Source: Klebsiella sp. BIGb0138
GTDB lineage: Bacteria; Pseudomonadota; Gammaproteobacteria; Enterobacterales; Enterobacteriaceae
Length of the DNA stretch: 64,000 nucleotides
Direction: 5' to 3'
Assembly (NCBI RefSeq): GCF_004342285.1
Contig: NZ_SMCV01000009.1
Span: 1 to 64,000 of the forward strand
The position numbers and the translations under genes are program-made. The notes under the pieces are model-generated. The model saw only the letters and a program-made list of their open reading frames with translations, had not been told where the DNA came from and ran no database searches. Numbering within the stretch: the stretch's first letter is position 1; every line of letters begins with the position of its first letter. Below, one piece after another: positions 40,117 to 50,607 of the stretch.

Positions 40117-43100
40117 ATGATCCCACAAATTTCTCAAGCACCAGGCGTCGTTCAGCTGGTATTGAATTTTTTGCAGGTACTGGAGCAACAAGGATTTACC
40201 GGTGATACCGCCACCAGTTACGCCGACAGGCTAACGATGGCGACAGACAACAGCGTCTATCAGCTGTTACCGGATGCGATTTTATTCCCCCGTTCGACGG
40301 CGGATGTCGCGCTGCTGGCAAGAATCGCCGCCGAAGAGCGATTCAAATCGCTGGTCTTTACCCCGCGCGGCGGCGGTACCGGCACCAACGGCCAGTCGCT
40401 CAACGCCGGGATCATCGTCGACATGTCCCGCTATATGAACCGCATTATCGAAATCAACCCGCAAGAGGGGTGGGTAAGGGTTGAAGCCGGGGTCATTAAA
40501 GATCAGCTGAACCAATATCTTAAACCCTACGGCTACTTTTTTGCGCCGGAGCTGTCTACCAGCAACCGCGCGACGCTGGGCGGGATGATCAACACCGACG
40601 CTTCCGGGCAGGGGTCGCTGGTGTACGGTAAAACCTCGGATCACGTGCTCGGCGTGCGCTCGGTGTTGATGGGCGGGGATATTCTCGATACCCAGGCCGT
40701 ACCTGTCGCGCTGGCAGAAACGCTCAGCGGTGAACAGTCGGCGATTGGGCGGATTTATCGCACGGTATACCAGCGCTGCAAGGCGCAGCGTCAGCTGATT
40801 ATCGATAAGTTCCCTAAACTTAACCGCTTCCTGACCGGATACGATCTGCGCCACGTCTTTAATGATGAGATGAGCGAGTTCGATCTGACCCGTATTTTAA
40901 CCGGCTCGGAAGGGACGCTGGCCTTTATTACCGAAGCGCGTCTGGATATCACCCGGCTGCCGAAGGTGCGCCGGCTGGTCAATATCAAATACGACTCCTT
41001 TGACTCCGCGCTACGTAACGCCCCGTTTATGGTCGCGGCCAAAGCGCTGTCGGTGGAAACCGTCGATTCAAAAGTGCTTAACCTGGCGCGCGAGGATATC
41101 GTCTGGCATTCGGTCAGCGAACTGATCGCCGATGTGCCGGATAAAGAGATGCTGGGGCTGAATATCGTCGAATTTGCCGGCGATGACGCCGAACTTATCG
41201 AAGAGCAGGTGACCACGCTGTGCCAGCGTCTGGATGAGCTGATTGCGGCAAACGAAGCCGGAGTGATTGGCTGGCAGGTGTGCAACGAGCTGGACGGCGT
41301 CGAGCGAATCTACGCGATGCGCAAAAAAGCGGTCGGGCTGCTGGGGAACGCCAAAGGCGCGGCCAAGCCGATCCCCTTCGCCGAAGATACCTGCGTGCCG
41401 CCGGAACATCTCGCGGACTATATCGCTGAGTTTCGCGCGCTGCTGGACGGGCATGGCCTGAGCTACGGTATGTTTGGTCACGTTGATGCCGGCGTGCTGC
41501 ACGTACGTCCGGCGCTGGATATGTGCGATCCGCAGCAGGAGGTGCTGATGAAACGCATCTCCGACGAGGTGGTGGCGCTGACGGCGAAATACGGCGGCCT
41601 GCTGTGGGGGGAGCACGGGAAGGGCTTCCGGGCGGAGTACAGTCCGGCCTTCTTTGGCGCAGAGCTCTATGCTGAGCTGCGCAAAGTCAAAGCGGCGTTC
41701 GATCCGGATAACCGTCTCAACCCGGGCAAAATCTGTCCGCCGGAAGGGGTCGACGCGCCGATGATGAAAGTCGACGCGGTGAAGCGCGGAACCTGGGATC
41801 GCCAGATCCCGATTGCGGTGCGCACTTCGTGGCGCGGCGCGATGGAGTGTAACGGCAACGGATTGTGCTTTAACTTTGATGTTAAAAGCCCGATGTGTCC
41901 ATCGATGAAGGTCAGCAATCATCGTATTCACTCGCCGAAAGGGCGTGCCACGCTGGTGCGCGAGTGGCTGCGCCTGCTGGCCGATCGCGGCATCGATCCC
42001 AATCAGCTGGAACACGATCTGCCGGAGAAACGCGCCAGCCTGCGGACCCTGGTGGAACGCACCCGCAATAGCTGGCATGCGCGCAAGGGGGAGTACGATT
42101 TCTCGCACGAGGTCAAAGAGGCGATGTCCGGCTGTCTGGCCTGTAAAGCCTGCTCAACCCAATGCCCGATTAAAATTGACGTGCCGGAATTCCGTTCGCG
42201 CTTCCTGCAGCTCTACCACAGCCGCTACCTGCGGCCGGTGCGCGACCATCTGGTGGCGACGGTGGAGTCCTATGCGCCGCTGATGGCTCACGCGCCGAAA
42301 ACCTTCAACTTCTTTATTAACCAGCCGTGGCTGCGCAAGCTGTCGGAGAAGCACATCGGCATGGTCGACCTGCCGCTGCTCTCGACGCCGTCGCTGAAGC
42401 AACAGATGGTCGGGCACCGTTCGGCGAATATGACCCTGGAGCAGCTGGAAGCTCTGAGCGCGGAGCAAAAGGCCAGGATGGTGCTGGTGGTGCAGGATCC
42501 GTTCACCAGCTACTACGATGCGCAGGTGGTAGCCGACTTTGTCCGCCTGGTCGAAAAAGTGGGCTATCAACCGGTGCTGTTACCGTTCTCGCCGAACGGC
42601 AAGGCGCAGCATATTAAGGGATTCCTGGCGCGCTTTGCACGTACGGCACAGAAAACCGCCGATTTTCTCAACCGCGTGGCGCAGCTGGGGATGCCGATGG
42701 TCGGCGTCGACCCGGCGCTGGTGCTGTGCTATCGCGATGAGTACAACCAGGTACTAGGCGATAAGCGGGGCGATTTCCGCGTGATGCTGGTACATGAATG
42801 GCTGCCGCAGGCGCTGCCGGATGCCCGGGCACAGGATAACGGCGGTGAAGCATGGTATCTGTTTGGTCACTGTACCGAAGTGACGGCGTTACCCGCCGCG
42901 CCGAAGCAGTGGGCGGAGATTTTTGCGCGCTTTGGCGCGAAGCTGGAAAACGTCAGCGTGGGCTGCTGTGGCATGGCCGGAACCTATGGCCATGAGGTAA
43001 AAAACCATGCCAACTCGCTGAACATCTACGCGCTTTCCTGGCAACAGGCGATCCAGCGTTTGCCGCGCAATCGCTGCCTGGTGACCGGATATTCCTGCCG

Positions 43101-43173
43101 TAGTCAGGTTAAGCGCATTGAAGGCAGCGGAGTTCGTCATCCGCTGCAGGCGCTGCTGGAGATTATGGGATGA
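40117..43173 (+). CDS. ydiJ: D-2-hydroxyglutarate dehydrogenase YdiJ
   Basis: ATG 40117 gives 1018 residues, MIPQISQAPGVVQLVLNFLQ, equal to E. coli YdiJ; the in-frame ATG at 40000 adds 39 residues of leader. Domains in order: FAD-binding PCMH fold (about 45-270, 'FTPRGGGTGTNGQSLNAG'), FAD-linked oxidase C-terminal domain (about 290-560), 4Fe-4S motif 'CLACKACSTQCPI' (about 673) and a CCG-type domain with 'VGCCGMAGTYGHE'. It oxidises D-2-hydroxyglutarate to 2-oxoglutarate. Its last codons overlap menI by 4 bases. Confidence 0.95.
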   Translation: MIPQISQAPGVVQLVLNFLQVLEQQGFTGDTATSYADRLTMATDNSVYQLLPDAILFPRSTADVALLARIAAEERFKSLVFTPRGGGTGTNGQSLNAGIIVDMSRYMNRIIEINPQEGWVRVEAGVIKDQLNQYLKPYGYFFAPELSTSNRATLGGMINTDASGQGSLVYGKTSDHVLGVRSVLMGGDILDTQAVPVALAETLSGEQSAIGRIYRTVYQRCKAQRQLIIDKFPKLNRFLTGYDLRHVFNDEMSEFDLTRILTGSEGTLAFITEARLDITRLPKVRRLVNIKYDSFDSALRNAPFMVAAKALSVETVDSKVLNLAREDIVWHSVSELIADVPDKEMLGLNIVEFAGDDAELIEEQVTTLCQRLDELIAANEAGVIGWQVCNELDGVERIYAMRKKAVGLLGNAKGAAKPIPFAEDTCVPPEHLADYIAEFRALLDGHGLSYGMFGHVDAGVLHVRPALDMCDPQQEVLMKRISDEVVALTAKYGGLLWGEHGKGFRAEYSPAFFGAELYAELRKVKAAFDPDNRLNPGKICPPEGVDAPMMKVDAVKRGTWDRQIPIAVRTSWRGAMECNGNGLCFNFDVKSPMCPSMKVSNHRIHSPKGRATLVREWLRLLADRGIDPNQLEHDLPEKRASLRTLVERTRNSWHARKGEYDFSHEVKEAMSGCLACKACSTQCPIKIDVPEFRSRFLQLYHSRYLRPVRDHLVATVESYAPLMAHAPKTFNFFINQPWLRKLSEKHIGMVDLPLLSTPSLKQQMVGHRSANMTLEQLEALSAEQKARMVLVVQDPFTSYYDAQVVADFVRLVEKVGYQPVLLPFSPNGKAQHIKGFLARFARTAQKTADFLNRVAQLGMPMVGVDPALVLCYRDEYNQVLGDKRGDFRVMLVHEWLPQALPDARAQDNGGEAWYLFGHCTEVTALPAAPKQWAEIFARFGAKLENVSVGCCGMAGTYGHEVKNHANSLNIYALSWQQAIQRLPRNRCLVTGYSCRSQVKRIEGSGVRHPLQALLEIMG

Positions 43174-43580
43174 TTTGGAAACGTCAGACAACGCTGGAAC
43201 AGCTCAACCGCATGGGTGAAGGCAATATGGTGGGGCTGCTGGATATCCGCTTTGATGCCTTTACTGATGACACTCTCGAAGCGACCATGCCTGTCGATAG
43301 CCGTACCCATCAGCCGTTTGGCCTGCTGCATGGCGGCGCGTCGGTGGTACTGGCGGAGACGCTGGGATCGGTGGCCGGCTATTTATGCAGTGAAGGCGAG
43401 CAAAAAGTGGTAGGTCTTGAGGTGAATGCCAACCATATTCGCTCGGTGCGCGGCGGGCGGGTTCGCGGCGTTTGTAGAGCGCTGCATGTCGGATCGCGCC
43501 ACCAGGTATGGCAGATTGAAATCTCCGATGAACAGGGGCGCCTGTGCTGCTCATCGCGTCTCACGACGGCGGTGATCTGA
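43170..43580 (+). CDS. menI: 1,4-dihydroxy-2-naphthoyl-CoA hydrolase
   Basis: The 136-residue hotdog-fold thioesterase has 'HQPFGLLHGGASVVLAETLG' with the catalytic Glu at about 63, as in E. coli YdiI/MenI. It hydrolyses DHNA-CoA in menaquinone synthesis. The ATGA overlap with ydiJ makes them an operon. A symmetrical terminator follows. Confidence 0.93.
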   Translation: MIWKRQTTLEQLNRMGEGNMVGLLDIRFDAFTDDTLEATMPVDSRTHQPFGLLHGGASVVLAETLGSVAGYLCSEGEQKVVGLEVNANHIRSVRGGRVRGVCRALHVGSRHQVWQIEISDEQGRLCCSSRLTTAVI

Positions 43581-43614
43581 AATAGAGCCAGCGGCTGAGT
43601 CTGTTCTTATACAA

Positions 43615-43645
43615 ATATAAGGGGGAAATATTTTCCCCCTTATAT
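43615..43645. terminator. Bidirectional terminator between menI and the YegP-like gene
   Basis: ATATAAGGGGGAA pairs with TTCCCCCTTATAT around a short AT loop, serving the convergent genes on both sides. Confidence 0.88.
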
Positions 43646-43658
43646 CATGCCTTCATTA

Positions 43659-43844
43659 TTAGGTTTCATCCTTAATCGTCTCACTCGGGCCATTCTTCTG
43701 CACCGAGGCAATTCCCTTTTTCGCCGCATCCTTCGAGGAGTACATTTCGCTGGTGGCGATGGTTTCGTGGTTATCGGCTTTTAGCAGGAAATACCAGGGC
43801 TGGGACACGCTTTTCTCGGACTTTTTAATAACGTAATACCCCAT
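43659..43844 (-). CDS. YegP-type (DUF1508) small protein
   Basis: The 61-residue protein is one DUF1508/UPF0339 unit: 'QPWYFLLKADNHETIATSEM' followed by 'YSSKDAAKKGIASVQKNGP'. E. coli YegP has two such units in tandem; here there is one. AAGGAG lies 7 bases before the start. The function of the family is unknown. It is convergent with menI. Confidence 0.88.
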   Translation of the reverse strand: MGYYVIKKSEKSVSQPWYFLLKADNHETIATSEMYSSKDAAKKGIASVQKNGPSETIKDET

Positions 43845-44010
43845 CTTTAACTCCTTTGCGCATTAACATCGACACCATGATATGTAGACCATAGCGGCTT
43901 ATGCAGCAAGTCATGACCAGTAAAAATATAATTCATGAATCATTCACGCCATTTATGCTACTATTTCCATGACAAAATACTTGTGAGTAACGAAGAGGAC
44001 GGAGTTAACT

Positions 44011-44259
44011 ATGGGTATCATTTCCTGGATCATTTTTGGTCTTATTGCCGGTATTTTGGCTAAGTGGATTATGCCAGGCAAAGACGGCGGCGGTTTTATC
44101 GTCACTATCGTTCTGGGTGTTATTGGGGCAGTTGTTGGTGGCTGGATCAGTACTTTCTTTGGCTTCGGCAAGGTCGATGGGTTTAATTTCGGCAGCTTTG
44201 TCGTAGCGGTAATCGGTGCATTAGTGGTCCTGTTTATCTACAGAAAGATTAGGAGTTAA
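44011..44259 (+). CDS. GlsB/YeaQ/YmgE family stress-response membrane protein
   Basis: The 82-residue protein has three membrane helices with the family pattern 'IIFGLIAGILAKWIMPGKDG' and 'VLGVIGAVVGGWI'. Such transglycosylase-associated proteins are small inner-membrane proteins induced by stress, of unknown mechanism. It has a GGAG ribosome-binding site, a single-gene layout and its own terminator. Confidence 0.92.
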   Translation: MGIISWIIFGLIAGILAKWIMPGKDGGGFIVTIVLGVIGAVVGGWISTFFGFGKVDGFNFGSFVVAVIGALVVLFIYRKIRS

Positions 44260-44340
44260 TATACCACCATCATTCAGGCGGTCTTTACACCGCTGACGAT
44301 GAGGTATATCGGTCTGTCATACAAAGTTCGCCACAAAATA

Positions 44341-44370
44341 AAAGCTGCCACGCATACTGGCAGCTTTTTT
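44341..44370 (+). terminator. Terminator after the GlsB-like gene
   Basis: AAAGCTGCCA (44341-44350) pairs with TGGCAGCTTT (44358-44367) and ends in T residues. Near-symmetry would also serve the convergent gene at 44410. Confidence 0.9.
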
Positions 44371-44409
44371 GTCGGGCAAGATTACGCCGCAAAATGATCG
44401 CGGAGTGGA

Positions 44410-44721
44410 TCAGGGCATATCCGGCACGGGAACCACTTCCACGTGAACGGCATAATGTTTGGCGGTGCCGGTCGGGATCAGCGCGGTGAGTTTATTGATG
44501 GTTTCAGCCGGATTATCGCTGGCAACGGTGGCAGAGAAAAGAACCGGTTTTCCCGGCGGGAAGGGGTGCATCGGCATCGGGCCACGCCCCTGAGCCATAG
44601 CCATCGGCGGATGTCCGCCAGGATTGTCGCCGGGAGCAGGGCTGTCGGTTTTATCGGCCGCAAATGCGCTGGCCGCGACAACCGAAACGGTAGCTAACAG
44701 AGCAATGATTGTTCCTTTCAT
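44410..44721 (-). CDS. Small Pro-rich periplasmic protein, unknown function
   Basis: Start at 44721 gives 103 residues with a Sec signal peptide (MKGTIIALLATVSVVAASAFA, cleaved at about 22). An upstream in-frame start at 44805 would bury this signal. The mature part is Pro/Gly/Met-rich (PGGHPPMAMAQGRGPMPMHP) followed by a small domain 'PVLFSATVASDNPAETINKL'. I do not recognise the family. It is convergent with the GlsB-like gene and stands alone. Confidence 0.7.
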   Translation of the reverse strand: MKGTIIALLATVSVVAASAFAADKTDSPAPGDNPGGHPPMAMAQGRGPMPMHPFPPGKPVLFSATVASDNPAETINKLTALIPTGTAKHYAVHVEVVPVPDMP

Positions 44722-45395
44722 CTTCTTCGTACCTCTTTGGAATGTGGCTAAAATCTTAGAGGTTACGCTTTTGACGAACAATCCCACGACGGCCGAATCC
44801 TCCAAATCTCCTCATTTCATCACCAATGTGGAGTTGCGGACTGCAGGGCTGCGGTGGGCTTAGTCGAGAAGTACGCTCATCACCAGCAGTACTACCATGC
44901 ACATCGACATAATACTGATATCTATCATCCTGTACGGCAAAACTCCAGGTAAGCAGCGACTCCGACGTTGTGCCGAAAACTGTAGGAAATTTAGTCAACT
45001 ATTGTACACCAGCTTGCCCGTAGAGAAAAAATCTTTATTCCTGATTTATGGCCGAATTTATAACGAAAACGAATACCCTTTCCCGGATAACGGTCAGCAA
45101 TTTAGGATAATGCTTATAGAATATTCTGACTCGACGTGAGATAAGGCGCTAAGTCGGCGGCGCTGTTCAAATAACAAGCTATTGATTTTGCTATTAGTGC
45201 TAATCGACTGAATGTGTGAATTTCTATTTCAAAAATAGGTATTTCCGATACACCTTTCCCATTGCCGCTCCTGTCACTTTTTCTGTTCAGATAACTTATT
45301 ATTTATCAATATATTAAATTACAAAATAGTACCCTGATAACCTGCGGGTGAGGGTCTATGCTTATAAAAAGCGCGGTAAAAGGGCCTGACGGAGG
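44722..45395. other. Gene-poor AT-rich region upstream of sufA
   Basis: About 670 bases without a gene I can support. E. coli carries ydiH and the sRNA rydB here; neither is recognisable. A 22-codon hydrophobic ORF on the minus strand (44860-44928, MIDISIMSMCMVVLLVMSVL) lacks a well-spaced ribosome-binding site. The right part should hold the OxyR/IHF portion of the suf control region, which I cannot delimit. Confidence 0.4.
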
Positions 45396-45420
45396 AATAC
45401 CCCTTCTCCAGCTGGGTTGA
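45396..45420 (+). promoter_or_regulatory. Probable IscR type 2 site of the suf promoter
   Basis: AATACCCCTTCTCCAGCTGG and the following GTTGA form the ACCC...GGGT-type arrangement of apo-IscR sites, immediately upstream of the Fur box. In E. coli apo-IscR activates suf when Fe-S clusters are scarce. Confidence 0.6.
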
Positions 45421-45422
45421 AG

Positions 45423-45440
45423 TGATAATTGTTATCATTA
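45423..45440 (+). promoter_or_regulatory. Fur box of the suf operon
   Basis: TGATAATTGTTATCATTA is a near-perfect Fur palindrome 45 bases before sufA, next to the IscR-like site, giving iron repression and Fe-S-responsive activation at one promoter. Confidence 0.85.
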
Positions 45441-45484
45441 ACATGGCGGCATGCCCTTATGGCGCTAACCAATGAGGTAGAGCT

Positions 45485-45862
45485 ATGGAATTAGATGCAG
45501 GAACCTTCAATCCCGATGATTTTAGCTGGCGTGGTCTGATGATGACCCCCGCCGCAGCCGCCCATATCCGTGACCTGGTGAGTAAACAACCCGGGATGCA
45601 GGGGCTGCGCCTGGGCGTGAAAACCAGCGGTTGTGCCGGTTTTGGTTACGTTCTCGAAATGATTGCCGAACCGGCGCCAGACGATCTGTTGTTTGAACTT
45701 GACGGTGCGAAGCTTTGGGCGCCGCTGCAGGCAATGCCGTTTATTGATGGCACGGAGCTGGATTATGTTCGGGAAGGATTAAATGAAATCTTTAAGTTTC
45801 ATAACCCGAAAGCGCAACACGAATGTGGTTGCGGTGAAAGCTTTGGGGTTCAGGCGGAGTAA
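45485..45862 (+). CDS. sufA: Fe-S cluster assembly A-type carrier SufA
   Basis: The 125-residue A-type carrier has the three conserved cysteines: '[13 protein letters not shown]' and the C-terminal '[11 protein letters not shown]'. It receives Fe-S clusters from SufBCD and hands them to apo-proteins. It is the first gene of sufABCDSE; sufB starts 2 bases after its stop. Confidence 0.96.
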   Translation: MELDAGTFNPDDFSWRGLMMTPAAAAHIRDLVSKQPGMQGLRLGVKTSGCAGFGYVLEMIAEPAPDDLLFELDGAKLWAPLQAMPFIDGTELDYVREGLNEIFKFHNPKAQHECGCGESFGVQAE

Positions 45863-45864
45863 CT

Positions 45865-47352
45865 ATGTCTCGTAATACTGAAGCAACTGACGATGTCAAA
45901 ACCTGGTCTGACGGGCCGCTCAACTATAAAGAAGGCTTTTTCACCCAATTAAAGACCGATGAGCTGGCAAAAGGCATTAACGAAGAGGTGGTGCGGGCAA
46001 TTTCCGCCCGTCGCAACGAACCCGAGTGGATGCTTGAGTTCCGGCTCAACGCGTTCAAAGCCTGGCTGGAGATGGAAGAGCCGCACTGGTTAAAGGCCCA
46101 TTATGACAAGCTGAACTATCAGGATTACAGCTATTACTCGGCGCCGTCCTGCGGCAACTGCGATGACACCTGCGCGTCTGAGCCGGGCGCGGTGCAGCAA
46201 ACCGGTCCGGGCGCCTATCTGACTCAGGAAGTCGAAGAGGCGTTTAATCAGCTTGGCGTGCCGGTGCGCGAAGGCCGGGAAGTGGCGGTTGACGCGATCT
46301 TCGACTCCGTTTCGGTGGCCACCACCTATCGCGAAAAGCTGGCGGAGCAGGGGATTATCTTCTGTTCGTTTGGCGAAGCCATTCACGACCACCCGGAGCT
46401 GGTGAAAAAATATCTGGGTACCGTGGTGCCTGGCAACGACAACTTCTTCGCCGCGCTGAATGCCGCGGTGGCCTCCGACGGCACCTTTATCTACGTGCCG
46501 AAAGGCGTGCGCTGCCCGATGGAACTCTCGACCTATTTCCGGATTAACGCGGAGAAAACCGGCCAGTTCGAACGCACAATCCTCGTGGCGGATGAGGGCA
46601 GCTATGTCAGCTATATCGAAGGGTGTTCTGCTCCGGTGCGCGACAGCTATCAGCTGCACGCCGCGGTGGTCGAGGTGATTATTCACAAAGACGCCGAGGT
46701 GAAATACTCCACCGTGCAGAACTGGTTCCCGGGCGATAACAACACCGGCGGGATCCTCAACTTCGTCACCAAGCGCGCGCTGTGCGAGGGTGAGAACAGC
46801 AAGATGTCGTGGACCCAGTCGGAAACCGGCTCCGCCATCACCTGGAAGTATCCGAGCTGCATCCTGCGCGGCGATAACTCCATCGGCGAGTTTTTCTCGG
46901 TGGCGCTGACCAGCGGCCATCAGCAGGCGGACACCGGTACCAAGATGATTCATATCGGGAAAAACACCCGTTCGACGATTATTTCGAAGGGGATTTCCGC
47001 CGGCAAAAGCCAGAACAGCTACCGTGGCTTAGTCAAAATTATGCCGACGGCGACCAACGCGCGTAACTTCACGCAATGCGACTCGATGCTGATTGGGCCG
47101 GACTGCGGGGCGCATACCTTCCCGTATGTGGAATGCCGTAATAACAGCGCTCAGCTGGAGCATGAAGCGACCACCTCGCGGATCGGCGAAGATCAGCTGT
47201 TCTACTGCCTGCAGCGTGGCATCAGCGAAGATGATGCCATTTCGATGATCGTCAACGGCTTCTGTAAAGACGTCTTCTCGGAGCTGCCGCTGGAGTTTGC
47301 CGTCGAAGCGCAAAAACTGCTGGCCATCAGTCTCGAACACAGCGTCGGCTAA
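45865..47352 (+). CDS. sufB: Fe-S scaffold complex subunit SufB
   Basis: The 495-residue protein matches E. coli SufB with the beta-helix core and '[16 protein letters not shown]' near residue 94. The acceptor Cys lies in the later core ('[17 protein letters not shown]', about residue 400-415). It forms the SufBC2D scaffold where clusters are built under iron or oxidative stress. A 31-base gap separates it from sufC. Confidence 0.97.
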   Translation: MSRNTEATDDVKTWSDGPLNYKEGFFTQLKTDELAKGINEEVVRAISARRNEPEWMLEFRLNAFKAWLEMEEPHWLKAHYDKLNYQDYSYYSAPSCGNCDDTCASEPGAVQQTGPGAYLTQEVEEAFNQLGVPVREGREVAVDAIFDSVSVATTYREKLAEQGIIFCSFGEAIHDHPELVKKYLGTVVPGNDNFFAALNAAVASDGTFIYVPKGVRCPMELSTYFRINAEKTGQFERTILVADEGSYVSYIEGCSAPVRDSYQLHAAVVEVIIHKDAEVKYSTVQNWFPGDNNTGGILNFVTKRALCEGENSKMSWTQSETGSAITWKYPSCILRGDNSIGEFFSVALTSGHQQADTGTKMIHIGKNTRSTIISKGISAGKSQNSYRGLVKIMPTATNARNFTQCDSMLIGPDCGAHTFPYVECRNNSAQLEHEATTSRIGEDQLFYCLQRGISEDDAISMIVNGFCKDVFSELPLEFAVEAQKLLAISLEHSVG

Positions 47353-47383
47353 GCGCCAGGCTTTACGAATTAAGGGAAATCAG

Positions 47384-48130
47384 ATGTTAAGTATTAAAAA
47401 TTTGCAGGTCGCCGTTGAAGACAAAGAGATCCTGCGCGGGTTGAATCTGGAAATCCGTCCTGGCGAAGTGCACGCCATCATGGGGCCGAACGGTTCCGGG
47501 AAAAGCACCCTCTCCGCGACGCTGGCCGGGCGCGAGGACTATGAAGTCATCGGCGGTAGCGTGGAGTTCAAAGGCAAAGATTTGCTGACCCTGGCGCCGG
47601 AGGACCGCGCGGGCGAAGGCATCTTTATGGCCTTCCAGTACCCGGTAGAGATCCCCGGCGTCAGCAATCAGTTCTTCCTGCAAACCGCGCTGAATGCGGT
47701 ACGCGACTATCGCGGCCAGGAAGAGCTGGATCGCTTTGACTTCCAGGATCTGATGGAAGAGAAAATTAAGCTGCTGAAGATGCCGGAAGATTTGCTGACC
47801 CGTTCGGTCAACGTCGGTTTTTCCGGCGGCGAGAAGAAGCGCAACGATATCCTGCAGATGGCGGTTCTGGAGCCTGAACTGTGCATTCTTGATGAGTCGG
47901 ATTCCGGACTGGACATTGACGCCCTGAAGATTGTTTCTGAAGGCGTTAACGCGCTGCGCGACGGCAAGCGCGCCTTTATTATCGTGACCCACTACCAGCG
48001 TATTCTCGACTATATCAAGCCAGATTACGTCCACGTGCTGTATCAGGGGCGGATTGTAAAATCCGGCGACTTTACTCTGGTCAAACAACTGGAGGAGCAG
48101 GGCTATGGCTGGCTTACCGAACAGCAGTAA
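47384..48130 (+). CDS. sufC: Fe-S assembly ATPase SufC
   Basis: ATG 47384 gives 248 residues, MLSIKNLQVAVEDKEILRGL, as in E. coli; an upstream ATG at 47297 lies within sufB. It has Walker A 'GPNGSGKSTL', signature 'FSGGEKKRNDI' and Walker B 'LCILDESDSGLD'. It drives conformational change in SufBC2D. It overlaps sufD by 26 bases. Confidence 0.97.
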   Translation: MLSIKNLQVAVEDKEILRGLNLEIRPGEVHAIMGPNGSGKSTLSATLAGREDYEVIGGSVEFKGKDLLTLAPEDRAGEGIFMAFQYPVEIPGVSNQFFLQTALNAVRDYRGQEELDRFDFQDLMEEKIKLLKMPEDLLTRSVNVGFSGGEKKRNDILQMAVLEPELCILDESDSGLDIDALKIVSEGVNALRDGKRAFIIVTHYQRILDYIKPDYVHVLYQGRIVKSGDFTLVKQLEEQGYGWLTEQQ

Positions 48131-49379
48131 CGCGCTGCAGCAGTGGCATCATCTGTTTGAGGCGCAGGGCGAGCAGCGAGCGCCTGAGGCGCGGCAACAT
48201 CTTCAACAGATGCTGCGCCTGGGGCTGCCGACGCGCAAACATGAGAACTGGAAATATACCCCGCTGGACGCGTTGGTCAACGGCACCTTTGTAGCCCTCG
48301 CTCCCGGCACCTTGACCGCGGCGCAGCGCGACGAACGGGCGCTGGCGGTGGACGGCTGGCGTCTGGTGTTTATCGACGGGCAGTTCAGCGCGGCGTTAAG
48401 CGACGATCTGGCCGATAGCGGCTATGAGGTTAGCGTCGATAATCAACGTCAGTCGTTGCCGGATGCGGTGCAGCCGGAGGTGTTCCTGCACCTGACGGAG
48501 AGCCTGGCGCAGACGGTGACCCGCATCCGCGTGAAACGCCATCAACGTCCCGCGAAGCCGCTGCTGCTGATGCACGTGACGCGCGGCCTGGCGGGTGAAG
48601 AGTTCAACACCGCCCACTATCGCCACCATCTTGAGCTGGAGAGCGGTGCCGAGGCCACCATCATTGAGCACTATCTGAGCCTGGATGAGCATCGCCACTT
48701 CACCGGCGCGCGCCTGACCATGTCGGTAGCGGATAACGCCCACCTGCAGCATATCAAGCTGGCGTTTGAAAACGCGCAAAGCTACCACTTTGCCCATAAT
48801 GACCTCTCCCTTGGGCGCGACGCCTCGGCCTTCAGCAGCAGTTTCCTGCTCGGTGGGGCGGTGTTGCGTCACCACACCAGCACCCAGCTGCAGGGCGAGA
48901 ACAGCAACCTGCGGATCAACTCTCTGGCGATGCCGGTGAATAACGAGGTTTGCGACAGCCGCACCTGGCTGGACCATAACGTCGGCTACTGCAACAGCCG
49001 CCAGCTGCACAAAATGATCGTCAGCGACAAAGGACGGGCGGTGTTTAATGGCCTGATTAATGTTGCGAAGCACGCGATGAAAACCGATGGGCAGATGACC
49101 AACAACAATTTGCTGCTGGGGCGTCTGGCGGAGGTGGATACCAAGCCGCAGCTGGAAATTTACGCCGATGACGTCAAGTGCAGCCACGGCGCCACCATCG
49201 GGCGGATTGATGACGAACAGCTGTTCTATCTCCGTTCGCGGGGCATTACCCAGCAGGCGGCGCAGCATATGATCCTGTACGCTTTCGCCGCCGAACTGAC
49301 GGAAGCGATCGGCGATGAGGCGCTGAGGAAACAGATCCTGATGCGCATCGGCCAGCGGTTACCGGGGGAAAAAGCATGA
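48105..49379 (+). CDS. sufD: Fe-S scaffold complex subunit SufD
   Basis: The 424-residue protein is SufD, the SufB paralogue of the scaffold, with the C-terminal family segment '[20 protein letters not shown]' carrying the conserved His. It starts inside sufC and overlaps sufS by 4 bases (ATGA), showing tight translational coupling. Confidence 0.96.
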   Translation: MAGLPNSSNALQQWHHLFEAQGEQRAPEARQHLQQMLRLGLPTRKHENWKYTPLDALVNGTFVALAPGTLTAAQRDERALAVDGWRLVFIDGQFSAALSDDLADSGYEVSVDNQRQSLPDAVQPEVFLHLTESLAQTVTRIRVKRHQRPAKPLLLMHVTRGLAGEEFNTAHYRHHLELESGAEATIIEHYLSLDEHRHFTGARLTMSVADNAHLQHIKLAFENAQSYHFAHNDLSLGRDASAFSSSFLLGGAVLRHHTSTQLQGENSNLRINSLAMPVNNEVCDSRTWLDHNVGYCNSRQLHKMIVSDKGRAVFNGLINVAKHAMKTDGQMTNNNLLLGRLAEVDTKPQLEIYADDVKCSHGATIGRIDDEQLFYLRSRGITQQAAQHMILYAFAAELTEAIGDEALRKQILMRIGQRLPGEKA

Positions 49380-50596
49380 CATTTTCTGTTGAACGGATAC
49401 GCGCGGATTTTCCGGTGCTCAGCCGGGAGGTTAACGGTCAACCGCTGGTCTATCTCGACAGCGCCGCCAGCGCGCAAAAACCGGAAGCGGTGATTCGCGC
49501 CGAGGCGGAGTTCTATCGTCACGGCTATGCCGCGGTCCACCGCGGTATTCATACCCTCAGCGCGGAAGCGACGGCGCGCATGGAGCAGGTGCGCCAGCAG
49601 GCGGCAACCTTCCTCAACGCCCGTTCAGCGGAGGAGCTGGTCTTTGTCCGCGGTACCACCGAAGGGATCAACCTGGTCGCCAACAGCTGGGGTAACGCCA
49701 ACGTCGGCGCCGGGGATAACATCATCATCAGCGCGATGGAACATCACGCCAATATCGTCCCATGGCAGATGCTCTGCGCCCGGGTGGGGGCGGAGCTGCG
49801 GGTGATTCCGCTGAACCCGGACGGTACCTTACAGCTGGACGCGATACCGGCGCTGTTTGATGAGCGAACCCGTCTGCTGGCGATCGCGCAGGTTTCCAAC
49901 GTGCTGGGGACGGAAAACCCGCTGGCGGCTTTAATCCCGCTGGCCCATCAGCACGGGGCTAAAGTGCTGGTGGACGGCGCGCAGGCGGTGATGCACCACC
50001 CGGTGGACGTTCAGGCGCTGGATTGCGATTTTTATGTCTTCTCCGGGCATAAGCTGTACGGCCCGACCGGGATTGGCATTCTGTATGTCAAAGAGGCGCT
50101 GCTGCAGGAGATGCCGCCGTGGGAAGGGGGCGGGTCGATGATTGCGACCGTCAGCCTGACGGAAGGCACCACCTGGGCGAAAGCGCCGTGGCGCTTCGAA
50201 GCGGGGACGCCGAATACCGGCGGGATTATCGGCCTTGGCGCGGCGCTGGACTATGTCAGCGCGCTCGATCTGCGGCATATCGCGGAATATGAGCAGACCC
50301 TGATGCGCTATGCGCAGCAGGAACTGGCGAAGGTTCCCGATTTAACGGTGTATGGCCCGGAGCATCGGCTGGGGGTAATTGCCTTTAATCTCGGGGCGCA
50401 TCATGCCTACGATGTGGGGAGCTTCCTCGATAACTATGGTATTGCCATCAGAACCGGTCATCACTGCGCGATGCCGTTGATGGCGTTCTATCGTGTTCCG
50501 GCCATGTGTCGGGCGTCGCTGGCGATGTACAATACCACGGAAGAGGTGGATCGACTGGTTGCAGGACTTCAGCGAATTCACAAGTTATTAGGCTAA
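49376..50596 (+). CDS. sufS: Cysteine desulfurase SufS
   Basis: The 406-residue PLP enzyme has the Lys in '[11 protein letters not shown]' (about residue 226) and the persulfide Cys in '[12 protein letters not shown]' (about 364). It removes sulfur from cysteine and passes it to SufE for cluster assembly. Length equals E. coli SufS. Confidence 0.97.
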   Translation: MTFSVERIRADFPVLSREVNGQPLVYLDSAASAQKPEAVIRAEAEFYRHGYAAVHRGIHTLSAEATARMEQVRQQAATFLNARSAEELVFVRGTTEGINLVANSWGNANVGAGDNIIISAMEHHANIVPWQMLCARVGAELRVIPLNPDGTLQLDAIPALFDERTRLLAIAQVSNVLGTENPLAALIPLAHQHGAKVLVDGAQAVMHHPVDVQALDCDFYVFSGHKLYGPTGIGILYVKEALLQEMPPWEGGGSMIATVSLTEGTTWAKAPWRFEAGTPNTGGIIGLGAALDYVSALDLRHIAEYEQTLMRYAQQELAKVPDLTVYGPEHRLGVIAFNLGAHHAYDVGSFLDNYGIAIRTGHHCAMPLMAFYRVPAMCRASLAMYNTTEEVDRLVAGLQRIHKLLG

Positions 50597-50607
50597 GGGA
50601 AGCAATC

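Noticed and set aside
44897..45139. 80-codon plus-strand ORF in the pre-suf gap
   Set aside because: No good ribosome-binding site, mixed composition, and no recognisable family; kept only as part of the gene-poor region.
46090..46953. Minus-strand ORFs of 230-350 codons opposite ydiJ (41068-42108), sufB (46090-46953), sufC and sufD
   Set aside because: All lie entirely inside conserved enzymes on the other strand and are His/Arg-rich, as typical for GC-rich antisense frames.
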